This document shows, piece by piece, positions 33,469 to 43,264 of a stretch of 64,000 nucleotides of DNA (positions are counted from its first letter, which is position 1; each line of letters begins with the position of its first letter). The DNA comes from Alicyclobacillus sp. SP_1 (GTDB lineage: Bacteria > Bacillota > Bacilli > Alicyclobacillales > Alicyclobacillaceae). Location of the stretch: NCBI RefSeq assembly GCF_024706985.1, contig NZ_JAMCCX010000050.1:1-64000 (forward strand), given 5' to 3'. The notes beneath the pieces were generated by a model, which ran no database searches, was not told where the DNA came from, and was given only the letters and a program-made list of their open reading frames with translations. Position numbers and translations under genes: made by a program.

Positions 33469-35742
33469 CTATTGCGGTAGGGTCGGCCAGAACTCTGCGG
33501 GTGGAGCATTGTTCGGCGCACTCTCGGGGGAGGCGTTCCAACTATCGCCGCCATTGTCTGCCGCGGACGGATGGCTGCACACGTTACAAAACGTGGTCGG
33601 AATGTGGTTGACACAGAACCACTCTTTGCGGCTGTTGCCAAGGCGACGGCAGGCGGCAGTGGCCAGTTCTCCCGTACGTTCGCAAATGTCCAGTTGCACC
33701 ACATTGTCGGGCACTTGGAAATCGCGGACGGGTGCGCTCGCTGTTAGCACGGGCCGCATCAAGGCCTCCCAAAATCTCATTTTCACGTTGTAGTAAGCGC
33801 GTGGAATCGGCTGGTTGTGGTTGTAGCCAGTCCACACGCCGAGGCTGTAATCAGGAGTGTAGCCCACAAACCAACCGTTTTCCTCGTGGTCTGTCGTCCC
33901 TGTCTTCCCAGCAATCGGTATGTTCGGGAATGTTTTAGAAACCATTCGCCCGGTCCCGTGGCGAACCACGTCCTCCAACATATTCGTGAGCAGAAAGGCG
34001 GTATCTCTGCGAAACACACGGTGCGCCTTCGGGACGGCGGAGTATAGCACATGGCCGTACCGGTCCGAGATACGCGTAATGAGCCGCGCTGGATGCCAGA
34101 CCCCGCCATTACCCAAACACGTATAAGCGCTCGTCATTTGAAGGACGGTTACGCCGTGAGTCAATCCGCCGATAGCGCTTGCCAACGTCACGTCGTCAGC
34201 CACCACGGTCGTCTGACCGACAGTCGTTTTGGCCCCAACACCCATACCGAGCGCAGCCAAGTAGCGAAATCCCGTCGCAGGGCCGAGATTGCTGAGTACC
34301 TTGACGGCTGGGATGTTGAGTGAGTGAACCAACGCACGGCGGACACTGACCCTGCCGTGAAATCGACCATCGTCATTTTTCGGCGCGAAAGGTGGTTGGC
34401 CGGGGAAAACGGTCGGCGCATCGTCCAGCAGGGTGGCCGGTGTAAGAACGCCGAGGTCCAGTGCGGGCCCGTAGTCCAACAGAGGTTTAATGGCTGATCC
34501 CGGTTGACGAGCGAGATCGGCATGGTCATATTGGTCAGCCTCGTAATCGCGTCCGCCGCCGAGAGCGAGAACGTCTCCGGTGTGGTTGTCTATGAGCGCG
34601 GCACCGCCTTCTAAAAGGTCGGTTCCACGGTGGTGGCCTTGAGCAAAAGGTCGAGCACTCGCGGTTCCAAAAATCGTCCGGGATTGCAACACGCGCTCCA
34701 TATGATTCTGCCAGTCTGCATCGATGGTCGTCTCGACCGTCAGTCCAGCACGCGGGATGGCTTTTGCGGCTTCTGCTTCGTTTGGATACACTCCGTTTTG
34801 TGTCAACAAGCGGACAACGAGGGGCTGTATTTCATCCGCCATGAGATATGGGTGCTTTCCATAAGGGCGAATCGGTTGCCGCACCAGTTCGCCGAGCACG
34901 TTCTCGGACTGCGCCCGATGGACGTCTTCTTGAGTGGCGTAACCTTCTGACTCCATTTCTTGCAATATGTAATGGGCGCGCTCGAGAGCGGTCGTAGGGC
35001 GCATATAGGGAGAGTTCAGTTCTGGGTTGTTCGGCAAGGCTGCAATGAGTGCCGCCTGAGCTAGAGTCAAGTTTTTCAAGTCACGTCCAAACAATCGTCG
35101 CGCCGCGGTTTTAACACCGTACACGTGAATGCCGCGAATGTGCCCGAAGTAGACGCGATTCAAGTAGTCCACAAGAATTTCGTCTTTGGTCAACAGACGA
35201 TTTGCCTCCACTGCTAACAAGGCTTCTTGAAATTTTCGCTTAAACGTCCTCTCCTGCTTCGGGAACATCGCCAATTTGACCGTCTGTTGCGTGATGGTAC
35301 TTGCCCCACTGACGATCCGTTGATCCAACACATCTTCGACGGCTGCTCGAAGCATCGATACGGGTCGAATTCCCGAATTGCTGAAAAATGTGCGGTCTTC
35401 TGCCGCCACAAAGGCGTGGATGAGCGCCGGAGACACTTCACCGAGGCTGTGAATGGGTTCGCATTCTTCACCACGAGTCAGTTCGCCGAGGCGTTGACCG
35501 TGCCTGTCGAGCGCGATCGACCCGACGTTTTCGGCCGACAGCGCGTCCGGTGTGAGTTTGGGTAATTCACGCAACGATGCGTAAGCGTAGGCCCCAAAAC
35601 TGGCGCCTCCGAACATCGTGCACACGACCAGCATGCTCAACAAGAGTCGAGACAGCATGCGTCTTATCCTCGGTGTCCGCCGTCTGCGGTGTTTGGGATG
35701 ATGGTGTGTTTGTGCGGTCAAAGCCTTGTCTCGTTCGGTCAC
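33469..35742 (-). CDS. Class A penicillin-binding protein (PBP1A type)
   Basis: This 757-residue bifunctional peptidoglycan synthase has an N-terminal basic cytoplasmic tail, one membrane anchor (LLLSMLVVCTMFGGASFGAYAYA), a GT51 glycosyltransferase domain and a transpeptidase domain. The glycosyltransferase signature is FVAAEDRTFFSNSGI, with STITQQTVKL later. Transpeptidase motifs are SxxK in QPGSAIKPLLDYG, SxN in HSLNIP, and KTG in AGKTGTTDHEENGWFVGYTPDY. GTG 35742 follows GGAGG. The C-terminal ending is rich in Cys and Pro (CERTGELATAAC, CNVCSHPS) and is exported, so the cysteines may form disulfides. It is convergent with mutS2. Confidence 0.93.
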   Translation of the reverse strand: MTERDKALTAQTHHHPKHRRRRTPRIRRMLSRLLLSMLVVCTMFGGASFGAYAYASLRELPKLTPDALSAENVGSIALDRHGQRLGELTRGEECEPIHSLGEVSPALIHAFVAAEDRTFFSNSGIRPVSMLRAAVEDVLDQRIVSGASTITQQTVKLAMFPKQERTFKRKFQEALLAVEANRLLTKDEILVDYLNRVYFGHIRGIHVYGVKTAARRLFGRDLKNLTLAQAALIAALPNNPELNSPYMRPTTALERAHYILQEMESEGYATQEDVHRAQSENVLGELVRQPIRPYGKHPYLMADEIQPLVVRLLTQNGVYPNEAEAAKAIPRAGLTVETTIDADWQNHMERVLQSRTIFGTASARPFAQGHHRGTDLLEGGAALIDNHTGDVLALGGGRDYEADQYDHADLARQPGSAIKPLLDYGPALDLGVLTPATLLDDAPTVFPGQPPFAPKNDDGRFHGRVSVRRALVHSLNIPAVKVLSNLGPATGFRYLAALGMGVGAKTTVGQTTVVADDVTLASAIGGLTHGVTVLQMTSAYTCLGNGGVWHPARLITRISDRYGHVLYSAVPKAHRVFRRDTAFLLTNMLEDVVRHGTGRMVSKTFPNIPIAGKTGTTDHEENGWFVGYTPDYSLGVWTGYNHNQPIPRAYYNVKMRFWEALMRPVLTASAPVRDFQVPDNVVQLDICERTGELATAACRRLGNSRKEWFCVNHIPTTFCNVCSHPSAADNGGDSWNASPESAPNNAPPAEFWPTLPQ

Positions 35743-35959
35743 GTCGCGCCAACCTCCTTTGCGAAAAGGTGGACAAGCGTATCATATTTGCTTCCACACC
35801 GGTTGCGTCTATCGGTCTGTCAAGCGATCGGTCCAACGTCTTGTTAGGGTTGGTTAAAGAGGTCGTTTCATTCCATCCAATTGTTGCCCGCGGCTGGCTG
35901 TCTAGGGAGAAGTCGTAATTCTGGACTTCGCCGCATAAACAGTCGTTGGGGGTGAGAGC

Positions 35960-36730
35960 ATGACCACCCGATTTCGTCCACGCAGGTCTCGTCGACTTTT
36001 TCTAAGTCAGACGCGCCGGAGGCCTGTTGGCAAAGTGTCTGCTTCTCGGGCCGTCCGCACGCGCTGGTCTTGGCGGTTTTCGCTCCTCATCGGTTTGGCG
36101 GTGCTTTTGGGACTCGCTGGTCTGGCAGGAGTGCGTCTTCAGCCGGTACTTGCGACGGTCGCGACAGCTGAAGCACGCCGCGTGGCGACCGATGCTTTGG
36201 GCGAAGCTCTGAGTGCCGAATTAGTTGCTGAAACAGACTCTGGCCAGTCGCTCGTGTCTTTCACCGTAGCGCCGAAACCGAGTGGCTTGACCTTGGCGCA
36301 GTTTCACTTACACCGGATTGCCATCATTCAGCAGCAGGCTGTTGAAGCAGCTCGCCACAATTTGCTGGCTCTGAAACGCGAGAGGGTGCCTGTGCCCGTG
36401 GGCTCCTCATTGCTCGGCTCACTCGTGCCTATGGCTCCAGTGGAAATTCCAATGCGCATCTCTCTCCTTGGAACGGTGCATTCCGCTGTTTTTCTCGACT
36501 TGCAAACGACCGGCCTCAATCAGGCTGTTCACGTCTTGAACTTGGAATTGACCGCAGAGGTCCATGTGTTGGCACCTTTCGTATCTCATCCGGTGACGGT
36601 CAGTTCGCGTGTCCCGTTGGCTATTCTTGTGTTCTCCGGACCTGTTCCGGGAGCGTATTCGTCCTCTGGTTGGCAGTCTCTTTGGCCGTACTCTCCCAAA
36701 AGTTCGACAAAATTTTCGCAACCAGGATAG
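35960..36730 (+). CDS. yunB: Sporulation protein YunB
   Basis: This 256-residue protein matches YunB, a SigE-controlled mother-cell protein needed for efficient spore formation. After a strongly basic N terminus and one transmembrane segment (FSLLIGLAVLLGLAGLAGVRL) comes the exported part, with VGSSLLGSLVPMAPVEIPMRISLLGTV and FLDLQTTGLNQAVHVLNLELTAEV, the best conserved YunB segment. ATG 35960 follows GGGGGTGAG. The molecular role of YunB is not known. It is transcribed away from the penicillin-binding protein gene and is followed 69 bp later by a chemoreceptor. Confidence 0.88.
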   Translation: MTTRFRPRRSRRLFLSQTRRRPVGKVSASRAVRTRWSWRFSLLIGLAVLLGLAGLAGVRLQPVLATVATAEARRVATDALGEALSAELVAETDSGQSLVSFTVAPKPSGLTLAQFHLHRIAIIQQQAVEAARHNLLALKRERVPVPVGSSLLGSLVPMAPVEIPMRISLLGTVHSAVFLDLQTTGLNQAVHVLNLELTAEVHVLAPFVSHPVTVSSRVPLAILVFSGPVPGAYSSSGWQSLWPYSPKSSTKFSQPG

Positions 36731-36799
36731 GAATTTGTAGGGTCAGCGGAGAATGGGAATGCGTCGAAAAAAGAGAGTAGGCTATGGGGGAGTTGCAAC

Positions 36800-38596
36800 G
36801 TGCCGTCACAAACTGATGTCTCGAGGGTAAAGAAGTCCACATTTTATCCATTGCACCAAATACGTTCTTGGTATCGCAAAAAAGTGCCTTATTTATCTAT
36901 TAGAGTAAAAATCGGTTCTACCTTCGGAGTCATTCTGCTTTTGATTTTCATGGTTGGCGTGGTATCGACGATTCAATTGACGCGAATGCGAACGGAGGTT
37001 AACGAAGTCGCGTTTCGGGACGTGGCCATTCTCCAAGACGGTCATGCCTTGCAAGAGGATTTACTATCGATGGACGCGGCTATGCATACGTTTTTAGTGA
37101 CGGATCATCAAAGTGTTCTTGGTGACGGATATTACGATAAAGTCGCGAACTTCAGCAAAAATTACGAAGCATTGAAACAGTTGTTGTCCACCCATCCGAA
37201 GGCGCTCGCCAGTTTGCGCGAGGCCAACTTGGAATTCGTCAACTATCAGCAGGAGACCAATGAATTGGTCACAATGGAAATTAACGGGCAAGGCAAAGAA
37301 GCCCTGCAACTCGTTTCCCTGGGTAAGGGTACTCATCGGTTAGACGTTGCTGCTTCCAGCATTGATCAATTCCTCGCCAGTAGCCAAGCGGCGGCGAAGC
37401 AGGCGTCCGTTCAGTTGGCATCGACCGTGACGACCACTTTGACCGTTCTTGCCATCTCTGTGCTTCTCATTGTTCTGCTCGTGCTCGTCTTTGGTATTCC
37501 AGCCACGTTTCAAACGCCGCGCAACATTCGTCGGGTCACTCAGATTTTGAATGATATTGCGAGCGCCGATGGCGATTTAAGCCGACGCATTTCCGGGGTG
37601 ACGAGCCGCGACGAAGTCGCACAGTTGGCGGATGCCACGAATCGAGTCTTGGCGGCTGTGGCCGATATGGTGAAGCGCATGAAAACGGCAGCAAGCACGC
37701 TCGCCGCGAGTGCGGCGGAGTTGACTCTGTCGACTGACGAAACGGCACGTGCGGTACAAGAAATTGCGGTCACAGCGGGAGAGTTCGCTTCCGTCAGCGA
37801 GAGCGCGGCTCAGTCTCTGACGGAGATGACCCACGGCATGAATGGCGTTAAGGAGCAGGGTGACGAGACGATTCGGCAGATGGACGGTGTGTTGACTGCG
37901 GTTCATGGAGTGGCTGAGGCTACGGGTCATGGGAGCCACTTGGTCGCAGATGCGGAACAGACGATGCATGGTATTGAAGCGATGACCGTTCAAACGCAGG
38001 AGGAAGTTCGAGCTCTTGCACAGTCATCTGCCGAAATCAACGGGATTTTGCTAAGCATTCGCGAGTTGGCGGACCAAACCAATTTGTTGGCATTGAATGC
38101 GACCATCGAAGCGGCGCGCGCTGGTGAAGCTGGCCGTGGCTTTGCCGTCGTTGCCGATGAGGTGCGCAGTTTAGCGGACCAGAGCCGTAAGGCCACCTTA
38201 AAAATTGAGCATATCGTCAAACAGAATAAGGAACTGAGCGACCGGCTGAGCCGTTCGATGCAAGATGGGAGAGAGCGAGTCTCGACCGGATTAGACGTGA
38301 CGGTAGCCACGCGAAGAGCTTTTGACGAAATTCGCCAAGCTGTAGAAAATGTGTTGCCTATCACAGTAAAAATCTCCGACAGTATTCACGAAACGGGAGA
38401 TATTGTCGACCAGTCTCTCCAGTCGATTGGAACACTGCACAAGTATATGGAGCAAGTGGCGGCTGGGTCAGAAGAAAACGCCGCGAGTACGGAAGAAAGT
38501 CTGGCGACCGTGCAAGAAATCGCTGCGTCCTCTCATTCGCTGGCCGAGCTGGCCGAGCAACTACAGAGTCTGGTGGGACGATTTCAAGTGGAGTGA
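36800..38596 (+). CDS. Methyl-accepting chemotaxis protein
   Basis: This 598-residue receptor has two transmembrane segments ([22 protein letters not shown] and [25 protein letters not shown]) flanking a 4-helix ligand domain of about 150 residues, a HAMP domain ([22 protein letters not shown]), and a long cytoplasmic coiled coil. The hairpin tip reads [40 protein letters not shown], the CheA/CheW-binding signature. Ligand unknown. GTG 36800 follows GGGGGAG. It implies that the organism is motile or has a related sensory system, though no flagellar genes are present. The LysM gene follows 92 bp later. Confidence 0.95.
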   Translation: MPSQTDVSRVKKSTFYPLHQIRSWYRKKVPYLSIRVKIGSTFGVILLLIFMVGVVSTIQLTRMRTEVNEVAFRDVAILQDGHALQEDLLSMDAAMHTFLVTDHQSVLGDGYYDKVANFSKNYEALKQLLSTHPKALASLREANLEFVNYQQETNELVTMEINGQGKEALQLVSLGKGTHRLDVAASSIDQFLASSQAAAKQASVQLASTVTTTLTVLAISVLLIVLLVLVFGIPATFQTPRNIRRVTQILNDIASADGDLSRRISGVTSRDEVAQLADATNRVLAAVADMVKRMKTAASTLAASAAELTLSTDETARAVQEIAVTAGEFASVSESAAQSLTEMTHGMNGVKEQGDETIRQMDGVLTAVHGVAEATGHGSHLVADAEQTMHGIEAMTVQTQEEVRALAQSSAEINGILLSIRELADQTNLLALNATIEAARAGEAGRGFAVVADEVRSLADQSRKATLKIEHIVKQNKELSDRLSRSMQDGRERVSTGLDVTVATRRAFDEIRQAVENVLPITVKISDSIHETGDIVDQSLQSIGTLHKYMEQVAAGSEENAASTEESLATVQEIAASSHSLAELAEQLQSLVGRFQVE

Positions 38597-38688
38597 AATG
38601 CTCGATGAGCATGCCTTTGGGCGAATGCATATACTGTCGCAGACTTCGCGCGGGCGTCATGAGAAGGCGCGCAGAGGAGGACTGGGCA

Positions 38689-39573
38689 GTGAAAAAATAC
38701 ACCATACGGACAGGAGACACTCTGTATATCATCGCAAAGCGCACTGGCGTGCGAATTCCGCTGTTGTTGGCAGCAAACCCGGAATTGAAGGGCCCGAACG
38801 ACTTGATGCCAGGGATGACCATTGTCATTCCTGAGTTAGGCAAGGCAGGGAAAGGGCAGTCTGAAGTGTCGAAGCACAGTGCCGGGAAACAAGGCGGTTC
38901 GCACTCGGGCGGTTCCCATTCAGGGGATGTGAAATTGAGCGGATCGAAAGAAAGCGGATTGAAATCTGACGTCGGAAAAGCGAGCGGATTGAAGGAAAGC
39001 GGGTTGAAAGAAAGCGGATCGAAATCCGATGGTGCGAAAGCTTCGGAATCCGCGTTGCCGCCGTATTTTGGGTTTGTCTGGCCGTATGTAGTACAGGTCG
39101 GCGATACGCTGTCCTCGCTCGCTAAAAAATTCCGCGTCTCAGAAGAGCAATTGTTACATTTAAACGGATTGAAAAAGAATGTCGTGCTGTATCCGGGGAG
39201 TGTTCTGTTTTTCCCGGATTTGACCATGAGTGACGCTCCATTTCAAGCACAGACGGCGGCCAGTTCTACGCCGATGCACTCCGGGAAGGTGCCGAAGGGA
39301 CCGTCCACGAAAGCGTCGTCCACGAAGGATGAAGGAGAGGGGCCGAATACGCATGGAGGTGCGTATCGGCAAGAAGCGTTGATTGAAGGCGCGAGCGCTG
39401 AGTTAACAGGACGGGGGCAGTGGTCTGAAGACAGAGATGCTTTTTCCATCTCATCTTGGGACTCGTGGGTTGATGGTCATCACGAATCCATGCGCCAAAT
39501 CGATTCCGAAGCTGAGGATGCAGATGGAGATGGATGGTCGGATGTCATCACATACCACGAGGGCGAGAAGTGA
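38689..39573 (+). CDS. LysM protein, SafA-like
   Basis: This 294-residue protein has two LysM peptidoglycan-binding domains: residues about 2-46 (YTIRTGDTLYIIAKRTGVRI ... MPGMTIVIP) and about 128-172 (YVVQVGDTLSSLAKKFRVSEEQLLHLNG). The linker contains low-complexity Ser/Gly/Lys repeats built from SGLKESGLKESGSKSDG-like units. The C terminus is acidic. There is no signal peptide, as in SafA, the spore coat/cortex morphogenetic protein that reaches the cortex with its LysM domain. GTG 38689 follows GAGGAGG; the longer frame from 38593 is rejected. The CotS-like kinase gene starts 5 bp after the stop, strongly suggesting a spore coat operon. Confidence 0.8.
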   Translation: MKKYTIRTGDTLYIIAKRTGVRIPLLLAANPELKGPNDLMPGMTIVIPELGKAGKGQSEVSKHSAGKQGGSHSGGSHSGDVKLSGSKESGLKSDVGKASGLKESGLKESGSKSDGAKASESALPPYFGFVWPYVVQVGDTLSSLAKKFRVSEEQLLHLNGLKKNVVLYPGSVLFFPDLTMSDAPFQAQTAASSTPMHSGKVPKGPSTKASSTKDEGEGPNTHGGAYRQEALIEGASAELTGRGQWSEDRDAFSISSWDSWVDGHHESMRQIDSEAEDADGDGWSDVITYHEGEK

Positions 39574-39577
39574 GTCG

Positions 39578-40552
39578 ATGGGGCTTTCAGCAGAGGCTCT
39601 ACGTGAACTGGAGAGTGCCTATGGTATCTCCATTGCGGCTACCGTTCAGCGCCGCACGGTGATCGGACTGTGCGCCGAAAACGGCCACTGCTACATGTGG
39701 AAAGAGGTGAGCCAACGAGAGAGCGAAGAGCGACTGGCCGATTTACGGGAAGTTCTGGTCGCTCTCGAGGGCAACCACATTAGGGTAGCGCCACCCATCG
39801 CCAACCGCTTTGGTCGCGTGCGCGTATATCTTCCGTCTGCAAATGCCTCCGGGTTTCTCCAACCTTGGTTGGCTGGACGCCATGCGAATTACAATGACCT
39901 GCAGGAGACTGTCCGCGTCATTAAAGAGGTGGCGCGTATGCACCGCACGCTGTCGGCAGATGAGTGGAGGAACCGGCGCACATTGACGCGCGGTCACCTC
40001 CGTCAGCGCCTCCAGAACAAACGGCGGGCACTCGAAGTCATTTGGCGAACTGCGGTGGTAAGCTACCCTTCTTTGGCCACCATCGAGCCCGTCTGTCGAC
40101 AGCGGATGGACACGGTCCTTGCCGCTTACAGCACGAGTCTCGCGCAAATGAGTGTCTGGCCCATGTCGTTCTGTCATCGCGATTTGGCTCCCCACAATGT
40201 TCTTCTCAATACGCGGGGAGAAGTTCAGTTGATAGATTTTGACCAAGCTGGTTTGGACGATCCGCTCCATGACATCCTGCAAATTCTGAACCACGTCATC
40301 TTTCTGCATCCGCTCCGACCGGGTGAGCTTCGGGAATTGGTCGACGTCTATGTAGAGTCAGGCCAACTTTCCAAGGCACGGTCACGAATGCTGTGGCGGC
40401 TGTTGTCATGGCCTGAAAATTTGGGGCGCTCGCTTGTGGAATGGGCAAAGCGCGGCTATAGCCAAGAAGATTTGCCGAGAGTCTCCTTCGCAGTGCAAAA
40501 GGAGATGGCGCGCTTTCGGCTTTTGGCGACAGACAGTCCTCGACTCGGATAA
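39578..40552 (+). CDS. CotS/YutH-like spore coat kinase
   Basis: This 324-residue protein belongs to the aminoglycoside/choline phosphotransferase superfamily in the CotS/YutH spore coat branch. The catalytic loop is FCHRDLAPHNVLLN and the metal-binding motif LIDFDQAGLDDPLHDI, both intact. The N-terminal lobe is short and has MWKEVSQRESEERL, probably the ATP-binding lysine region. ATG 39578 is preferred; the frame extends upstream to 39437 but overlaps the LysM gene. No substrate is known for coat kinases of this type. It follows the SafA-like gene by 5 bp. Confidence 0.8.
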   Translation: MGLSAEALRELESAYGISIAATVQRRTVIGLCAENGHCYMWKEVSQRESEERLADLREVLVALEGNHIRVAPPIANRFGRVRVYLPSANASGFLQPWLAGRHANYNDLQETVRVIKEVARMHRTLSADEWRNRRTLTRGHLRQRLQNKRRALEVIWRTAVVSYPSLATIEPVCRQRMDTVLAAYSTSLAQMSVWPMSFCHRDLAPHNVLLNTRGEVQLIDFDQAGLDDPLHDILQILNHVIFLHPLRPGELRELVDVYVESGQLSKARSRMLWRLLSWPENLGRSLVEWAKRGYSQEDLPRVSFAVQKEMARFRLLATDSPRLG

Positions 40553-40572
40553 TCCGCATGGCAGGGCAGAGG

Positions 40573-40600
40573 TTGCAATGACAGGCTTCGATTGTATACT
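40573..40600 (+). promoter_or_regulatory. Promoter of NAD synthetase genes
   Basis: TTGCAA at 40573-40578 and TATACT at 40595-40600 are spaced by 16 bp. They lie 89 bp before the amidase gene. Confidence 0.6.
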
Positions 40601-40688
40601 AGGCCATAGGCGCTTGCGAAGGCATGGTGCGTGATGCACGACGTCTTTTCCATGCTCTTCGTGCGCCATGCTGGCCGATGAAGGGGCT

Positions 40689-41561
40689 ATGGTAGTGGAC
40701 TGTTGGAAGATATGCATTGCACAAATCAGCCCGAAATTAGGGAATATCGAACACAATGTGGACAAGCACCTGCATTACGTCTCAGAAGCAAAGTCGAGGC
40801 AAGCATCCCTTGTGGTATTCCCGGAGCTCGGCTTGACGGGCTATCAGGTTCAAGACATGACACTCGATGTTGCGCGCACGCTCGACCACCCACAAATTCA
40901 GGTGTTGGTTGAGAGCAGTAGAGATATTGACGTGGTATTCTCTTGTGTTGAGGAGACGAAGCATCATCTCTTTCATGTGACGGTTGTCTATGCGACAAAG
41001 GGAAAGATTGCAGGTATACACCGGAAAGTTTATCTTCCGACCTACGGCATGTTCGACGAACGACGCTATTTTGCACCAGGGACATCGTTTCGAACCATCT
41101 CATCGCACACCGTGGGTGACGTCGGGCTGATGGTTTGCGAGGATGCTTGGCATGGCACAAGTCCGTATTTGCTTGCGCTTCAGGGAGCCAATTTGCTCAT
41201 CATCCCGTCGTCTTCACCAGCACGTGACGTGACGGATGCAAACTACTTCGGGTCTCAAAAATTTTGGCGTGAACTCCTCCAAGTTTATGCAGAGACCTAT
41301 GGAGCTTTTGTGGTTTTCGCCAATCGAGTCGGCGTAGAAGACGGCATTTCGTTTTTTGGAGGTTCCGGTGTGGTCAGTCCGGAAGGGGACTGGGTGCTCT
41401 CAGCACCGACTGTTACGGAAGGTCTGTACGATGCCATGATTGACACGCGGGCTAGTCGGCGCGCGCGCTTTAGCACGCCCATTCTTCGAGATGAGCGGCC
41501 TCTACTCGTGGCGCGAGAGTTGGAGCGAATTATAAAGACGCGCGAGGAGAGCGAACGATGA
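40689..41561 (+). CDS. Nitrilase-family glutaminase subunit of NAD synthetase
   Basis: This 290-residue protein is a carbon-nitrogen hydrolase. The catalytic Glu is in VVFPELGLTGYQV, the Lys in GIHRKVYLPTYGMFDE, and the Cys in LMVCEDAWHGTSPYLLAL. The CEDAWH and YGMFDERRYF motifs are those of the glutaminase domain of glutamine-dependent NAD synthetase rather than of ordinary nitrilases. Here the domain is a separate protein whose stop overlaps the nadE start by 4 bp (ATGA), so it most likely supplies ammonia from glutamine to NadE. ATG 40689 follows AAGGGG; an in-frame ATG at 40668 is an alternative. Confidence 0.88.
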   Translation: MVVDCWKICIAQISPKLGNIEHNVDKHLHYVSEAKSRQASLVVFPELGLTGYQVQDMTLDVARTLDHPQIQVLVESSRDIDVVFSCVEETKHHLFHVTVVYATKGKIAGIHRKVYLPTYGMFDERRYFAPGTSFRTISSHTVGDVGLMVCEDAWHGTSPYLLALQGANLLIIPSSSPARDVTDANYFGSQKFWRELLQVYAETYGAFVVFANRVGVEDGISFFGGSGVVSPEGDWVLSAPTVTEGLYDAMIDTRASRRARFSTPILRDERPLLVARELERIIKTREESER

Positions 41562-42409
41562 GACCTGAAGTTGCGCAGAGACTGTCAATCAATGCCGAAC
41601 TTGCGCAGGATTTGTTAAAGGGATTTATTCGAGACGAAGTCAACAAAGCGGGATTCGAAAGAGTGGTGTTTGGGCTCTCGGGAGGAATCGACTCCGCTTT
41701 GGTGGCGTATCTTGCGGTGCACGCTCTAGGCAAGGACCGCGTTCATGCAGTGCTGATGCCCTATGAAACAAGCAGTCCAGCCAGTTTGTCAGATGCTCGC
41801 GAGGTGGTAGACCAACTGGACATTCCAGCAACTGTGGTCTCCATCACCAATCCGGTGGATGCGTATTTTCAAAACGTGGACAATGTGCTCGGCGTTGGCG
41901 CCTCTTCCCTGCGGAGGGGCAATCGCATGGCCCGTGAGCGGATGTCGACGTTATTTGATTTTTCAGCTTATCTGGGAGCGCTTGTCATGGGAACCAGCAA
42001 TAAGACGGAATTATTGCTGGGGTACGGAACGCAATTTGGAGACATGGCGTCCGCACTTAATCCAATAGGAGACCTGTACAAGTGTCAGGTACGACAATTG
42101 TCGAGGGAACTCGGCGTTCCAGACAGCATTCTAAACAAGCCGCCAAGTGCCGATTTGTGGGCGGATCAAACCGATGAAAAAGAACTTGGCTTTACTTATG
42201 ACGACGCAGATGAAGTGTTGTACTATCTGATGGATCTTCGATATTCTCAGTTCGAAGTCCTTGAGCTAGGTTTTCCAGAGGCACTGGTACAAGCCGTGAT
42301 GAAGCGCGTGATGCAGAGTCAGTACAAGCGCAAGCCTCCGATCATTGCGAAATTGTCGCCGCGAACGGTGAGTATTGATTTTCGCTATCTGCGCGATTGG
42401 GGGAATTAG
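41558..42409 (+). CDS. nadE: NAD synthetase catalytic subunit
   Basis: This 283-residue enzyme makes NAD from deamido-NAD, ATP and ammonia. The PP-loop is VVFGLSGGIDSALVAYLAV. GTSNKTELLLGYGTQFGDMASALNPIGDLYKCQVRQL contains the deamido-NAD and ATP contacts, and KPPSADLWADQTDEKELGFTYDDAD the P2 loop. Length equals the ammonia-dependent NadE type. Because the 5' neighbour is a dedicated glutaminase overlapping by 4 bp, the pair probably behaves like the fused glutamine-dependent enzyme of other bacteria. yebC follows one base after the stop codon. Confidence 0.95.
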   Translation: MRPEVAQRLSINAELAQDLLKGFIRDEVNKAGFERVVFGLSGGIDSALVAYLAVHALGKDRVHAVLMPYETSSPASLSDAREVVDQLDIPATVVSITNPVDAYFQNVDNVLGVGASSLRRGNRMARERMSTLFDFSAYLGALVMGTSNKTELLLGYGTQFGDMASALNPIGDLYKCQVRQLSRELGVPDSILNKPPSADLWADQTDEKELGFTYDDADEVLYYLMDLRYSQFEVLELGFPEALVQAVMKRVMQSQYKRKPPIIAKLSPRTVSIDFRYLRDWGN

Positions 42410-42410
42410 T

Positions 42411-43142
42411 ATGTCTGGACATTCCAAGTGGCACAATATACAGCGTCGTAAAGGCAAACAAGATGCTGAGCGAGGGCAGTTGTTTACGAAACTCTCGCGC
42501 GATATCTACCATGCTGCGAAGGATGGCGGGGGCAACCCTGACACCAACTTCCGCCTGAAAGTTGCTTTAGAGCGGGCCAAAGCGAACAACTTGCCTGCTG
42601 ACAGCATCTCTCGCACCATCGCAAAGGCAACAGGCACCCTGGCTGGAGTTCATTATGAGGAAATACTGTACGAAGGGTTTGGCCCAGAAGGCGTGGCGAT
42701 ATTGCTCGACATCGTGACCGACAATCGCAATCGGACCGCAGCGGATATCCGTCATATCTTCAAAAAACGAGGCGGAAATCTCGGGGAAAGCGGAAGTGTG
42801 GCGTGGATGTTTCAACGGAAAGGCGTCCTCTCTCTGGCCTCTTTGGGGGAGTTGGAAGTAGGAGACGATTTGCTCGCTCTCGCCCTAGAGGCAGGGGCGG
42901 AGGACATCCGTAGCGGCGAAGAAGGCATTGAAATTATCACGGCTCCCGAAGATTTTTCGAAGGTACGTTCGAACCTCGAAAGCCATGGACTGGTTCTTGC
43001 CGATGCGGAGTTGACTTACGAGCCAACCACACCGGTGGAAGTCAGTACCGAGGGCGAAGAGATGGTGTTGGACTTACTGGAGACGCTGGAGAGTCACGAT
43101 GATGTGCAGAACGTGTACACAAACGCCTCTTTTGAGAAGTAG
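42411..43142 (+). CDS. yebC: YebC/PmpR-family regulator or translation factor
   Basis: This 243-residue protein has the full YebC pattern: the N-terminal SGHSKWHNIQRRKGKQDAERGQLFTKLSRDI, then GGGNPDTNFRLKVALERAKANNLPADSISRTIAKATG, and the central FGPEGVAILLDIVTDNRNRTAADIRHIFKKRGGNLGESG. YebC proteins were described as transcription regulators and more recently as translation factors that help ribosomes at proline-rich sequences. ATG 42411 lies directly after the nadE stop, so translation may be coupled. The ruvC gene follows after one small gene, matching the order in many Firmicutes. Confidence 0.96.
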   Translation: MSGHSKWHNIQRRKGKQDAERGQLFTKLSRDIYHAAKDGGGNPDTNFRLKVALERAKANNLPADSISRTIAKATGTLAGVHYEEILYEGFGPEGVAILLDIVTDNRNRTAADIRHIFKKRGGNLGESGSVAWMFQRKGVLSLASLGELEVGDDLLALALEAGAEDIRSGEEGIEIITAPEDFSKVRSNLESHGLVLADAELTYEPTTPVEVSTEGEEMVLDLLETLESHDDVQNVYTNASFEK

Positions 43143-43264
43143 TTTTCCTGGCTTCGTGTGTCTGTTGGACATCTTGTTGAATACGCATGTGCCGCAAGTA
43201 TAGGCCGACATAAAGATGGCAACCTAACTGTGAAGAGACAATACAGGTTGTGAGGTGGATTTTG

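Noticed and set aside
38860-39060. CRISPR-like repetition in the LysM gene.
   Set aside because: Repeats are short, in frame and vary as Ser/Lys/Gly codons of a protein linker, without spacers.
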